DNA from: Lutibacter flavus
GTDB taxonomy: Bacteria; Bacteroidota; Bacteroidia; Flavobacteriales; Flavobacteriaceae
Assembly (NCBI RefSeq): GCF_900188355.1
Contig: NZ_FZNX01000002.1
Coordinates: forward strand, 186,001-250,000
Length of the DNA: 64,000 nt
Reading direction: 5' to 3'
Shown here: positions 19,062 to 27,442 of the stretch, piece by piece
How positions within the stretch are numbered: position 1 is the stretch's first letter
How the letters are laid out: the number at the start of each line of letters is the position of its first letter
Program-made: the position numbers and the translations under genes
The notes under the pieces: model-generated
The model's input: the letters and a program-made list of their open reading frames with translations, nothing else
The model's database searches: none
Told to the model about the DNA's origin: nothing

Positions 19062-19972
19062 AAAATAAAAAAGTAAAAAACAGCATTTTATTTGTACTGG
19101 TTATACTAGTTTTAATTTTTTTTGAAATTAAGGCGCAATCCAATAACCTTATTTTTGAAAATAATGATCTGCAATTATTTGAAACCTATTTATCATTAAA
19201 TTCGGAAGGAAATATTTTCCCTTCTTTTTTAAATAACGGACTGTTATATACTTCAAATTATAAGTCAAAAAATTACCAACTTTTTTATTCAGATCTAAAA
19301 TCGGAACCTATTAAATTTAAAATTGGATCCAAATACCAATTAGGGGCAGTTCCAATTTTTAATAATGAAATTTACTTTACTGGGATCTCCAAAAAATTAA
19401 GTTCTCAAGGATTCAATAATTTTACAATTTACAAAGGGGTGGTTGAAGGGCTTAAAGTTTCAAAGATAAAACGACTTTCAATTTGTAACCCTAATTTTTC
19501 ATACACGTATCCTACAATTTCAAAAGATGGAAATAAAATGGTTGTGGTTTCAAACGAAAAAGGAAGCATACATTTGTTGGAACTTAAGAGAAACAGTAAT
19601 AACCAATGGGAAAAAGGTGAAGTAATTTTTATTTCTCAATTGGATTATGAAATTATAAACCCTTTAATTTTTGATGAAAACACTATTTATTTTGCATCAA
19701 ATATGACTGATGGAAAAATTACTAGGGTTGTTTATAATACCAATGAAAAAGGTGAGCCAGAGGTTATAGATGTAGAAAGAGAAAAAGGGGATTTTAATAT
19801 ATTTAAAACTGTTAAAACAGGTATAAGCTGGGGATTACCTCAAAAAGTTGAAATGTTTAATTCCGAGTTCGATGATTTAGGGGTGTTATTTATAAATGAT
19901 AAAAGTGGTTATATTAATACATTTAGATATAGTGATAATGACAATATTTATTATTTTAGATTAAAACAATAA
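19058..19972 (+). CDS. Secreted TolB/PD40-like beta-propeller protein
   Basis: A 304-residue protein with a signal-anchor or signal peptide (hydrophobic residues ~10-26, ending EIKAQS) followed by repeated strands of the PD40/TolB type (FPSFLNNGLLYTSN, VPIFNNEIYFTG, YPTISKDGNKMVVVSN, IFDENTIYFASN). The start is TTG in the sequence TTGA shared with the kinase stop, and no ATG is available before the signal peptide, so translation is probably coupled. Bacteroidota often place such propellers in OmpA-family proteins, but no OmpA domain is present here. Its 3' end overlaps the lactonase gene by 12 bases, convergent. Confidence 0.82.
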   Translation: MKNKKVKNSILFVLVILVLIFFEIKAQSNNLIFENNDLQLFETYLSLNSEGNIFPSFLNNGLLYTSNYKSKNYQLFYSDLKSEPIKFKIGSKYQLGAVPIFNNEIYFTGISKKLSSQGFNNFTIYKGVVEGLKVSKIKRLSICNPNFSYTYPTISKDGNKMVVVSNEKGSIHLLELKRNSNNQWEKGEVIFISQLDYEIINPLIFDENTIYFASNMTDGKITRVVYNTNEKGEPEVIDVEREKGDFNIFKTVKTGISWGLPQKVEMFNSEFDDLGVLFINDKSGYINTFRYSDNDNIYYFRLKQ

Positions 19973-21013
19973 GCAAACTGGAGTGCCAGTTTCCAAACTG
20001 TTTATAAAAGAAAGTTTACCCGATTTTTTAGCTACCTTATAAATACTAATATTATTACTTTTTTGGTTTGCAACTAATAAAAATTTTCCATTTGGTGAAA
20101 GGGTAAAGTTTCTTGGCCAATTACCATTAACACTTATGTTTTGAATTTTTTTAAGCATTCCACTTTTTTTGTCTCTTTTATAAACTACAATGCTATTTTC
20201 ACCTCTGTTAGAGCCATATAAAAATTCCTCATTTTTAGATAAATGAATATCTGCACAAAAACTTTCTCCAGTAAAATCATCGCTTAAAGTGCTTATGTTT
20301 TGAATATTAGAATAATTTTTATGTTGTTTTTTAAGCACTGTAACGGTAGAGTTTAATTCGTTTATTACATAAATAAAGTTTCCTTTTTTTGAAATTTCAA
20401 AATGTCTTGGTCCAGCTTTTGGCTTCATATTGAAATTTTCTTTCAGTACAAACTTGTTGTTTTTTTCTACATATTGTGCTAAAAAGCCCCGACCTAAATC
20501 AGCTACAAATAAATTATTTTTTAAAAATTTAGCTGAATGTGCGTGCGATTTTAAAGTTTCAGTATTGTGATTTATTACTTGAAAAGCTTCGTTAAGACTT
20601 CCATTTTTATTTATATCATAAATTGAGACTGTTCCTCCTCCATAATTTGAAACTACTGCTAAATTCCCCTTTTTATTTAGTTGAACATGACAAGGTCCGT
20701 TTCCATTACTACTTACTTTATTTAAAAAGTTAAGGGTCTTATTTTTATTAACAGTAAAAGCCGAAACACTGCTTCCTTCCGAGGCTTCACTAACTGCATA
20801 TAGAATTCTTTTATCTGCAGAAAAAGTCAAAAAAGAAGGGTTTTCTGTTTTTACAGCTAACTTTTTATTAGTTAATTCGCCTGTTTGCGTATTAAAATCA
20901 AAACTATAAATACCTTCACTATTTTCTCCAGTATAGGTACCAACAAACAAAGGAATATTTTGAGCTGTTAAAAAATGAAAGCTAAACAAAAATAGGATTA
21001 AATTATATTTCAT
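19961..21013 (-). CDS. Exported lactonase family protein (6-phosphogluconolactonase/YbhE type)
   Basis: A seven-bladed propeller of the Pgl/YbhE lactonase family (350 aa). It starts with a signal peptide (MKYNLILFLFSFHFLTAQN), unlike cytosolic E. coli Pgl, so it acts in the periplasm or outside. Family hallmarks include NGPCHVQLNKKGNLAVVSNYGGGTVSIY, HAHSAKF, DLGRGFLAQY and GPRHFEIS. A role in sugar lactone hydrolysis is likely, but the exact substrate is unknown given the export signal. The gene lies 17 bases after the small conserved gene on the same strand. Confidence 0.92.
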   Translation of the reverse strand: MKYNLILFLFSFHFLTAQNIPLFVGTYTGENSEGIYSFDFNTQTGELTNKKLAVKTENPSFLTFSADKRILYAVSEASEGSSVSAFTVNKNKTLNFLNKVSSNGNGPCHVQLNKKGNLAVVSNYGGGTVSIYDINKNGSLNEAFQVINHNTETLKSHAHSAKFLKNNLFVADLGRGFLAQYVEKNNKFVLKENFNMKPKAGPRHFEISKKGNFIYVINELNSTVTVLKKQHKNYSNIQNISTLSDDFTGESFCADIHLSKNEEFLYGSNRGENSIVVYKRDKKSGMLKKIQNISVNGNWPRNFTLSPNGKFLLVANQKSNNISIYKVAKKSGKLSFINSLETGTPVCLLF

Positions 21014-21030
21014 AATATTAAATGTAAAAA

Positions 21031-21432
21031 TTATTTTGACAATATACCACGTTTATTTAACGTAGGTACCATTCTTAAATTTCCTTCTTTAATTGTGCCT
21101 TTTTCGAATACGAATTTTTTATCAAACATTGTACTTCCTTCAAAAAAAGTAACATTAAAAAAGTTTGTAAGTTTTAAAACATCTTCTTGTAATAATTCAA
21201 CTTTAGCAAAAGATTGTGCAGGGAGTTTTTCAATTTTATGTCTTAAAACTGCGGTTTCAATTAATTTATCTTCATCATAACCTTTTGAGACAATTAACAC
21301 CATTTCTAATTCAACCTCTTTGTTATTAATAATATATGCGTTCCAATCTTCACATTTAAAGGTATCATTATATTCTTTAACAATAGCCATAAATACGTTA
21401 GTAACCTCAGGTAATTGAATATCTTTTTTCAT
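21031..21432 (-). CDS. Conserved 133-aa protein of unknown function
   Basis: I do not recognise a named domain. The protein is cytosolic, with an N-terminal helix (PEVTNVFMAIVKEYND) and then an alpha/beta core (WNAYIINNKEVELEMVLIVSKGYD, LIETAVLRHKIEKLPAQSFAKVELL, FNVTFFEGSTMFDKKFVFEKGTI). It lies between the pheS terminator and the lactonase. Similar proteins in flavobacteria are, from memory, sometimes labelled as PheS-like only because of this position; nothing in the sequence resembles a synthetase. Confidence 0.75.
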   Translation of the reverse strand: MKKDIQLPEVTNVFMAIVKEYNDTFKCEDWNAYIINNKEVELEMVLIVSKGYDEDKLIETAVLRHKIEKLPAQSFAKVELLQEDVLKLTNFFNVTFFEGSTMFDKKFVFEKGTIKEGNLRMVPTLNKRGILSK

Positions 21433-21440
21433 AAAAATAA

Positions 21441-21472
21441 TATTAAAAAAAATTCCGCTTGAGAGCGGAATT
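21441..21472 (-). terminator. Rho-independent terminator of pheS
   Basis: AATTCCGCT/AGCGGAATT is a perfect 9-bp stem with a four-base loop (21451-21472). On the minus strand it is followed by a run of T residues. It lies 7 bases beyond the pheS stop codon, between pheS and the next minus-strand gene. Confidence 0.92.
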
Positions 21473-21478
21473 TATAAT

Positions 21479-22498
21479 TTATATAACAGATTTAAATTGC
21501 TCTAAAAAACGAACATCGTTTTCATAAAACATTCTAATATCTGGTATTTGATATAATAACATTGCAATGCGTTCAATTCCCATTCCAAATGCATAACCAG
21601 TATAGACGTCTGGATCTATACTAGCGTTTTTAAGAACATTTGGGTCTACCATTCCACAACCCATAATTTCTAACCAACCAGTTCCTTTGGTGATTTTATA
21701 ATCGGTTTCAGTTTCCAATCCCCAATAAATATCAACTTCTGCACTTGGTTCAGTAAATGGAAAATAAGAAGGACGTAAGCGTATCTTAGATTTTCCAAAC
21801 ATTTCCTTGGTAAAGTATAATAATGTCTGTTTTAAATCTGCAAAAGAAACATCTGTATCAATATATAAACCTTCTACCTGGTGAAAAATACAATGAGAAC
21901 GTGCCGAAATATCTTCATTTCTAAATACACGACCAGGAGAAATTGTTCTAATAGGTGGCTTGTGATTTTCCATATAACGTACTTGTACAGATGATGTATG
22001 GGTACGTAATAAAATATCTGGATTAGTTTCTATAAAAAAGGTATCCTGCATATCACGTGCTGGGTGATATGCTGGTAAATTTAACGCTGTAAAGTTGTGC
22101 CAGTCATCTTCAATTTCAGGACCTTCAGAAACTGTAAATCCAATTCTGGAAAATACATCAATAATTTTATTTCTTACAATTGAAATTGGGTGACGAGAAC
22201 CTAATTCAATAGGTTCAGAAGGGCGCGTTAAGTCTCCATAACTACCTTTTTGCTCAGTTGTATTTTCAAGTGCATCTTTAAATAAGTTAACCTTATCCTG
22301 TGCAGCATTTTTTAAGGTATTTAAGGCTTGACCAAATTCCTTTCTTTCCGCTGGTGCTACATTTTTAAATTCAGTAAATAAATCATTAAGCAATCCTTTT
22401 TTGCTTAAAAATTTAATTCTAAAAGTTTCAATATCTTCTTTCGTTTTTGCATTAAAAGCAGCAACTTCACCAATCAATTCTTTTACTTTATCTAACAT
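21479..22498 (-). CDS. pheS: Phenylalanine--tRNA ligase alpha subunit
   Basis: The catalytic subunit of PheRS, charging tRNA-Phe together with PheT (not in the window). The N-terminal coiled coil ([26 protein letters not shown]) is followed by class II motif 1, motif 2 (GRVFRNEDI with [13 protein letters not shown]) and motif 3 (GFGMGIER-like: [14 protein letters not shown]). I chose the ATG at 22498. A longer reading from TTG at 22522 would start inside a good -7 promoter box and adds eight residues not expected in the family. The usual downstream partner pheT is not adjacent. Confidence 0.97.
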   Translation of the reverse strand: MLDKVKELIGEVAAFNAKTKEDIETFRIKFLSKKGLLNDLFTEFKNVAPAERKEFGQALNTLKNAAQDKVNLFKDALENTTEQKGSYGDLTRPSEPIELGSRHPISIVRNKIIDVFSRIGFTVSEGPEIEDDWHNFTALNLPAYHPARDMQDTFFIETNPDILLRTHTSSVQVRYMENHKPPIRTISPGRVFRNEDISARSHCIFHQVEGLYIDTDVSFADLKQTLLYFTKEMFGKSKIRLRPSYFPFTEPSAEVDIYWGLETETDYKITKGTGWLEIMGCGMVDPNVLKNASIDPDVYTGYAFGMGIERIAMLLYQIPDIRMFYENDVRFLEQFKSVI

Positions 22499-22519
22499 TT
22501 TTAAAATAAAATTAGTGTG

Positions 22520-22553
22520 CAAATTTACATAATTTTATTTTGTTTGTAGCAAA
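22520..22553 (-). promoter_or_regulatory. Promoter of pheS
   Basis: On the minus strand TTTG (22550-22553) and TAAATTTG (22520-22527) are separated by 22 bases. Both boxes match the Bacteroidota consensus; the spacer is slightly longer than the usual 19. The pheS ATG lies 21 bases beyond the -7 box. Confidence 0.6.
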
Positions 22554-22639
22554 TTTGAATTGAATCATAATTATGAAAAAAATTAAGTAAATTCAATGTT
22601 AATAAGTGCTCTAATATATTGATTTATCTAGGCCATACG

Positions 22640-22674
22640 AAAACGTTTTAGTTTAATGTAAATTTCACATTAAA
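22640..22674. promoter_or_regulatory. Two palindromes upstream of gdhA, possible operators
   Basis: A perfect 10-bp palindrome AAAACGTTTT (22640-22649) is followed by an inverted repeat TTTAATGT-N7-ACATTAAA (22652-22659 and 22667-22674). They end about 37 bases before the -7 box of gdhA. Position and symmetry suggest activator or repressor sites; the regulator is unknown. Confidence 0.4.
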
Positions 22675-22711
22675 ATTTTATTTGAATTTACATAATATGT
22701 TAAAAATTAAG

Positions 22712-22719
22712 TATATTTG
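22712..22719 (+). promoter_or_regulatory. Candidate -7 box for gdhA
   Basis: TATATTTG matches TAnnTTTG and lies 42 bases upstream of the gdhA ATG. No TTTG at N19 is present, which is compatible with an activated promoter using the palindromes upstream, though that is inference. Confidence 0.45.
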
Positions 22720-22761
22720 TATTGAATATTATATAAAATATAAAATAACACATCATAAATT

Positions 22762-24105
22762 ATGGAATCAAAAATAAAAGAGTTTATGGATTTGGTGAAA
22801 GTCCGTAACCAACATGAACCAGAATTTTTACAAGCAGTGGAAGAGGTAGCTGAGACAGTTATTCCTTATATTGCAAGTCAGGAAATTTATAGTGGTAAAA
22901 ACATTTTGTTAAGAATGGTTGAACCAGAAAGAGTTTTGATGTTTCGTGTTCCTTGGATTGATGATACAGGTGAAATTATTGTAAATAGAGGTTTTAGAAT
23001 TCAAATGAATTCCGCTATTGGCCCATATAAAGGAGGTTTACGTTTTCATCCAACGGTTAATTTAAGTATTCTTAAATTTTTAGCTTTTGAACAAGTATTT
23101 AAAAATGCACTTACTACTTTGCCAATGGGTGGAGGTAAAGGAGGTTCAGATTTTGATCCAAAAGGAAAATCAGATGATGAAATAATGCGTTTTTGTCATA
23201 GTTTTATGGCTGAATTATGTCGTCATATTGGTGCTAATACAGATGTGCCTGCTGGAGATATTGGTGTAGGAGCCAGAGAAATTGGTTTCTTATTTGGTAT
23301 GTATAAAAAAATGAGAAATGAGTTTACGGGTGTATTAACAGGTAAAGGAATGTCTTGGGGAGGTTCTTTAATTCGTCCTGAAGCTACTGGTTATGGTACG
23401 GTGTATTTTGCGCAAAGTATGTTAGAAACCAGAGGTGATTCATTAAAAGGAAAAACGGTTACGGTTTCAGGTTCTGGAAACGTAGCTCAATATGCTTGTG
23501 AAAAAGCAACTCAATTAGGAGCTAAGGTTGTTACTTTATCAGATTCTTCAGGTTATATTTATGACGAGGAAGGAATCGATGAGAAAAAATTAGCATTTGT
23601 AATGGATCTTAAAAATGTAAAACGTGGAAGAATAAGTGAGTATATTGTAAAATATCCTAAAGCAAAATTTGTAAAAGGGGAAACTCCTTGGAGTGTTAAA
23701 TGCGAAGTTGCTATGCCTTGTGCAACACAAAATGAAGTAAATGGAGATGATGCAAAAACACTTTTAAAAAATGGTTGTTTTGTTATTAGTGAAGGTGCAA
23801 ATATGCCTTCAAAACCAGAAGCAATTATAGCTTTTCAATCAGCAAAAATATTATACGCACCAGGAAAAGCATCAAATGCTGGAGGTGTTGCAACTTCAGG
23901 ATTGGAAATGAGTCAAAACTCATTACGTATCAATTGGTCTCGTGAAGAAGTTGATGACAGACTTAAAAAAATAATGAAAGATATTCATGACTCTTGTATC
24001 AAATTTGGTAAAAAAGATGATGGATATATTGATTATGTAACTGGAGCTAATATTGCTGGTTTTGTTAAAGTAGCAGATGCTATGTTAGCACAAGGAGTAG
24101 TTTAA
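22762..24105 (+). CDS. gdhA: Glutamate dehydrogenase, predicted NADP-specific
   Basis: A hexameric-type GDH of normal length (447 aa) interconverting 2-oxoglutarate plus ammonia and glutamate. The catalytic Lys126 lies in PMGGGKGGSDF. The Rossmann motif SGSGNVAQYA (236-245) is followed by S260-D261-S262-S263 at the coenzyme ribose end. The same SDSSG arrangement occurs in the NADP-dependent E. coli enzyme, so I predict NADP(H) use and an assimilatory role. A second GDH lies 3.3 kb downstream with a different coenzyme motif. A terminator follows. Confidence 0.97.
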   Translation: MESKIKEFMDLVKVRNQHEPEFLQAVEEVAETVIPYIASQEIYSGKNILLRMVEPERVLMFRVPWIDDTGEIIVNRGFRIQMNSAIGPYKGGLRFHPTVNLSILKFLAFEQVFKNALTTLPMGGGKGGSDFDPKGKSDDEIMRFCHSFMAELCRHIGANTDVPAGDIGVGAREIGFLFGMYKKMRNEFTGVLTGKGMSWGGSLIRPEATGYGTVYFAQSMLETRGDSLKGKTVTVSGSGNVAQYACEKATQLGAKVVTLSDSSGYIYDEEGIDEKKLAFVMDLKNVKRGRISEYIVKYPKAKFVKGETPWSVKCEVAMPCATQNEVNGDDAKTLLKNGCFVISEGANMPSKPEAIIAFQSAKILYAPGKASNAGGVATSGLEMSQNSLRINWSREEVDDRLKKIMKDIHDSCIKFGKKDDGYIDYVTGANIAGFVKVADAMLAQGVV

Positions 24106-24134
24106 TTTTAATTTACACTTTAATATTTACACTT

Positions 24135-24166
24135 GAAAAAGGGTTGCAATTTGCAACCCTTTTTTA
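24135..24166 (+). terminator. Rho-independent terminator of gdhA
   Basis: GGGTTGC/GCAACCC with loop AATTT, flanked by A- and T-tracts (AAAAA...TTTTTT), 36 bases after the stop. It resembles the terminator of the second glutamate dehydrogenase. Confidence 0.93.
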
Positions 24167-24232
24167 TATGGAACAAAATATCTAAATAATTAAACTAAAT
24201 TTATATCTTTAAGAGTAAGATGAAGGAATAAA

Positions 24233-27200
24233 ATGACAAAAAAACAATTACCAGATTTAAGAACTTACGAGTTTGAAGATGTTGCATTTGATCAATTAAT
24301 GCAAAACAGAATCTATAAAATTCTTATTGTTTGTTCTAACTATGATTATTATATGTTAGAGGAAGATGGTAGAATTGATGAGCGTATTTTTAATGAATAC
24401 ACAGCTTTAAACTTACGTTACCCTCCTAGTTTTGAACATGCAAACTCTGCAAAGAGAGCAATTATTGCAATGGAAACTACTAAAATTGATTTAGTGATTA
24501 CCTGGCTTGATATTGGAAATTTTAAAACGGTAGAAACATCAAAAAAAATAAAGGCAGCATTTCCTAATGTGCCAATTGCGGCTATAAGTCATTATTCAAC
24601 ACAATTAAGAGAAAAAATAAGTAGCGAAAGCTCAGGAATTATCGATTATGTTTTTCATTGGAATGGAAATGCAGATATTATTTTAGCTATCATAAAATTA
24701 ACTGAAGATAGAATGAATGCTGAAAAAGACATCAATGAAATTGGTGTAAAAGCTATTTTATTAGTTGAAGATTCTTTAAAGTTTTACTCAAAATATTTAC
24801 CAATTTTTTACAAAATTTTACTGAAGCAAACAGGTTCTTTTATGTCTGAAGGACTGAATGCTCACCGTACAATGATGTTAATGAGAGGTAGACCAAAAAT
24901 TTTATTAGCTACTAATTATGAAGAAGGTTTGCATTTTTTTAAACAATATAAAAATAACCTTCTGGGAGTAATATCGGATGTTTCATATTTTAGAGAAGGA
25001 AAACGAGATTCAAAAGCAGGGTTTCATTTTTTGGAATATGTTCGAAGCTTTAAACGGTATTTCCCTTTTTTAATACAATCTTCTGATAGTAGTAATGAAA
25101 AGTTTGCTTTAGAATTAAAGGGAAAATTTTTATATAAACACACCGAAACTTTAGAAGAAGAGATAAAAAACTACATCAATCAATATTTTTCATTTGGTGA
25201 TTTCGAGTTTTGGGATCCGGTTCAAATGAAAGTATTGGCAGTTGCAAAAGACTTAACAACTTTTCAAAAAGCACTTGATAAAGTTACACCCGAATGTATT
25301 GCATATCACGCAAAAAGAAGTGAGTATTCAAAATGGTTAAAATCTAGAGTTTTGTTCCCTTTAGCAGATTTATTTAGTGAAGTTGAATATGATGATTTTG
25401 ATGATTCTGAACAAGCAAGAACTTATTTAATTAACGCTATTAAGGCTTATAGAGGATTCCGTGCGCGTGGAATTATCTCAAAATTCAATAAAAATAAATT
25501 CGATGAATTTTTAGGTTTTTCAAGAATAGGCGATGGTTCTTTAGGCGGAAAAGGAAGAGGATTGGCCTTTATTGACTCATTTTTAAAACGCCATAAATTA
25601 AGACAACAATTTAAGGATGTTAAAATTTCTATTCCAAGAACGGTGGTTTTAAGTACTGAAGTTTTTGATGAATTTATTGAAACTCATAAATTAATACGAT
25701 TTGTTGGTAATTGTAATAATGACGAAGAAATTTTAAATAAATTTATTTCAAAACCATTACCAAAATGGGCTATAGAAGATATTGAGGCTTTTTTAAAAGT
25801 AACAAAAACTCCTATCGCCGTTAGATCTTCAAGTGTTTTAGAAGATTCTCATTACCAGCCTTTTGCTGGAATTTTTGCAACATACATGTTGCCAAATACC
25901 AAATTAGATAAAATGTTAGAAATGGTTTGTAATGCTGTAAAATCAGTGATTGCATCTTCATTTTTTAGCAGTAGTAAAGTGTATTTGAAAGCCACTTCAC
26001 ATACTATAGAGGAAGGAAAAATGGCAGTAATTCTTCAAGAAGTTATAGGGAAACAATATGATGATGTGTATTACCCGAATATTTCTGGAGTAGCGCGCTC
26101 TATTAATTTTTATCCAATAGGAAATGAAAAACCAAATGAAGGAATTGCCAATATTGCCATTGGTTTAGGAGAAATTATTGTTGGTGGTGGAAAAACTTTG
26201 CGCTTTTCTCCATATCACCCTAAAAAAGTACTTCAATTATCATCACCTGGCTCAACTCAAAGGGATACCCAGCAATATTTTTATGGACTAGATATGGATC
26301 CGGATAGTTATAAAGCATCCCTTAGCGAATCCATTAATAAAAAGAAAATAACTATTAGAAAGGCAGATAAACATGGTTCTTTAAAATTTGTTGCCTCCAC
26401 ATACGATTTACAAAATAATGTAATTAGACCTGGTGTAATGCATGATGGGATTAGAGTAATTACATTTGATAATATTTTAAAATATAACACTTTTCCATTA
26501 CCGGAAATTTTGCAAGATTTATTGCGAATTGGTCAGCGAGAAATGAGAAACCCAATTGAAATAGAATTTGCGGTTAATTTAGACGTTAAAATGGGCGAGC
26601 CAAAAGAGTTTAGTTTTTTACAAATTAGACCTATTGTTGAAAGTAATGAAACAATGAGCAAATTACCCGAAAACTTTAATGTTTCAGATACAATTATCTA
26701 TTCGGAATCTGCTTTAGGAAATGGAAAATATGAACACATTCAAGATGTAGTATATGTAAAACCTGAAACTTTTAATTCAGCAAATACACGAGAAATTGCA
26801 AATGCAGTTGAACAAATAAATAAAAAATTTTCAGCACTAGACCGAAATTATATTTTAGTAGGTCCGGGAAGATGGGGATCCAGCGATCCTTGGTTAGGAA
26901 TTCCTGTAATTTGGCCACAAATTTCAGCAGCCAAAATTATCGTAGAATCAGGGCTGAATGATTTTAGAATAGACCCAAGTCAGGGAACTCATTTTTTTCA
27001 AAATTTAACATCGTTTAAAGTTGGTTATTTAACAATAAACCCATTTATAAATGATGGTTTTTTTGATGTTGATTATTTAAATAAGCAAGAGGCGGTTTAT
27101 GAGGATACCTACTTACGTCATATTTGTTTTAAAGAACCTCTAAAGGTTATAATTGAAGGAAAAAATAATAAAGCTGCAATTTTTAAAGAAGGGTTTTTAA

Positions 27201-27262
27201 TTGAAGAGACTATAAAAAATGTGGATTCTATTGAAGAATTACCACCGGATGGATTTATGTAA
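24233..27262 (+). CDS. Receiver-like domains fused to a PEP/pyruvate-binding (PPDK_N, ATP-grasp) domain
   Basis: A 1009-residue protein. Residues ~28-165 look like a degenerate receiver. Residues ~173-320 form a second one with E179/D180 (LLVEDS) and a phospho-acceptor-like Asp249 (GVISDVSY). From ~435 a PPDK_N/PEP-synthase nucleotide-binding domain follows (GSLGGKGRGLAFI near 436; AVRSSSVLEDSHYQPFAGIF near 530). A C-terminal ~190-residue region contains VGPGRWGSSDPWLG (~876). I do not see the phosphohistidine swivel motif or the PEP-binding TIM barrel, so it is not a complete PEP synthase. The gene lies between two glutamate dehydrogenases, each with its own terminator. Its function is unknown. 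Confidence 0.85.
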   Translation: MTKKQLPDLRTYEFEDVAFDQLMQNRIYKILIVCSNYDYYMLEEDGRIDERIFNEYTALNLRYPPSFEHANSAKRAIIAMETTKIDLVITWLDIGNFKTVETSKKIKAAFPNVPIAAISHYSTQLREKISSESSGIIDYVFHWNGNADIILAIIKLTEDRMNAEKDINEIGVKAILLVEDSLKFYSKYLPIFYKILLKQTGSFMSEGLNAHRTMMLMRGRPKILLATNYEEGLHFFKQYKNNLLGVISDVSYFREGKRDSKAGFHFLEYVRSFKRYFPFLIQSSDSSNEKFALELKGKFLYKHTETLEEEIKNYINQYFSFGDFEFWDPVQMKVLAVAKDLTTFQKALDKVTPECIAYHAKRSEYSKWLKSRVLFPLADLFSEVEYDDFDDSEQARTYLINAIKAYRGFRARGIISKFNKNKFDEFLGFSRIGDGSLGGKGRGLAFIDSFLKRHKLRQQFKDVKISIPRTVVLSTEVFDEFIETHKLIRFVGNCNNDEEILNKFISKPLPKWAIEDIEAFLKVTKTPIAVRSSSVLEDSHYQPFAGIFATYMLPNTKLDKMLEMVCNAVKSVIASSFFSSSKVYLKATSHTIEEGKMAVILQEVIGKQYDDVYYPNISGVARSINFYPIGNEKPNEGIANIAIGLGEIIVGGGKTLRFSPYHPKKVLQLSSPGSTQRDTQQYFYGLDMDPDSYKASLSESINKKKITIRKADKHGSLKFVASTYDLQNNVIRPGVMHDGIRVITFDNILKYNTFPLPEILQDLLRIGQREMRNPIEIEFAVNLDVKMGEPKEFSFLQIRPIVESNETMSKLPENFNVSDTIIYSESALGNGKYEHIQDVVYVKPETFNSANTREIANAVEQINKKFSALDRNYILVGPGRWGSSDPWLGIPVIWPQISAAKIIVESGLNDFRIDPSQGTHFFQNLTSFKVGYLTINPFINDGFFDVDYLNKQEAVYEDTYLRHICFKEPLKVIIEGKNNKAAIFKEGFLIEETIKNVDSIEELPPDGFM

Positions 27263-27292
27263 TTGTTAGTTTTAAAAGAATTTGAAACCGTT

Positions 27293-27331
27293 TAATTGTA
27301 ACAATTATTCCATATTGACAAAATATCAATA
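27293..27331. promoter_or_regulatory. Inverted repeats upstream of the second GDH
   Basis: TAATTGT-A-ACAATTA (27293-27307) is followed by TATTGA-N7-TCAATA (27313-27331). They lie about 60-100 bases upstream of the -7-like box of the second GDH gene. They could be operators; AT-rich DNA gives such repeats by chance, so the call is weak. Confidence 0.3.
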
Positions 27332-27393
27332 ATAAAATAGAAAAAGCAAAAAAATACTGTATCATTTTTATGAATAATTGAATTTAATATCAC

Positions 27394-27401
27394 TAATTTT
27401 G
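27394..27401 (+). promoter_or_regulatory. Candidate -7 box for the second GDH
   Basis: TAATTTTG matches TAnnTTTG, 41 bases upstream of the ATG, almost the same distance as in the first GDH gene. No -33 TTTG at N19. Confidence 0.4.
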
Positions 27402-27442
27402 TATCCGATTTTATTTTTTAATCACCTAAAAACTATACTAAT

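Noticed and set aside
22499..22522. N-terminal extension of PheS from a TTG
   Set aside because: The TTG lies in an exact TAAATTTG promoter box, and the ATG at 22498 gives the normal family N-terminus.
24233..27262. Annotation as phosphoenolpyruvate synthase
   Set aside because: Only the nucleotide-binding domain is present; the swivel phosphohistidine and PEP-binding domains are not seen.
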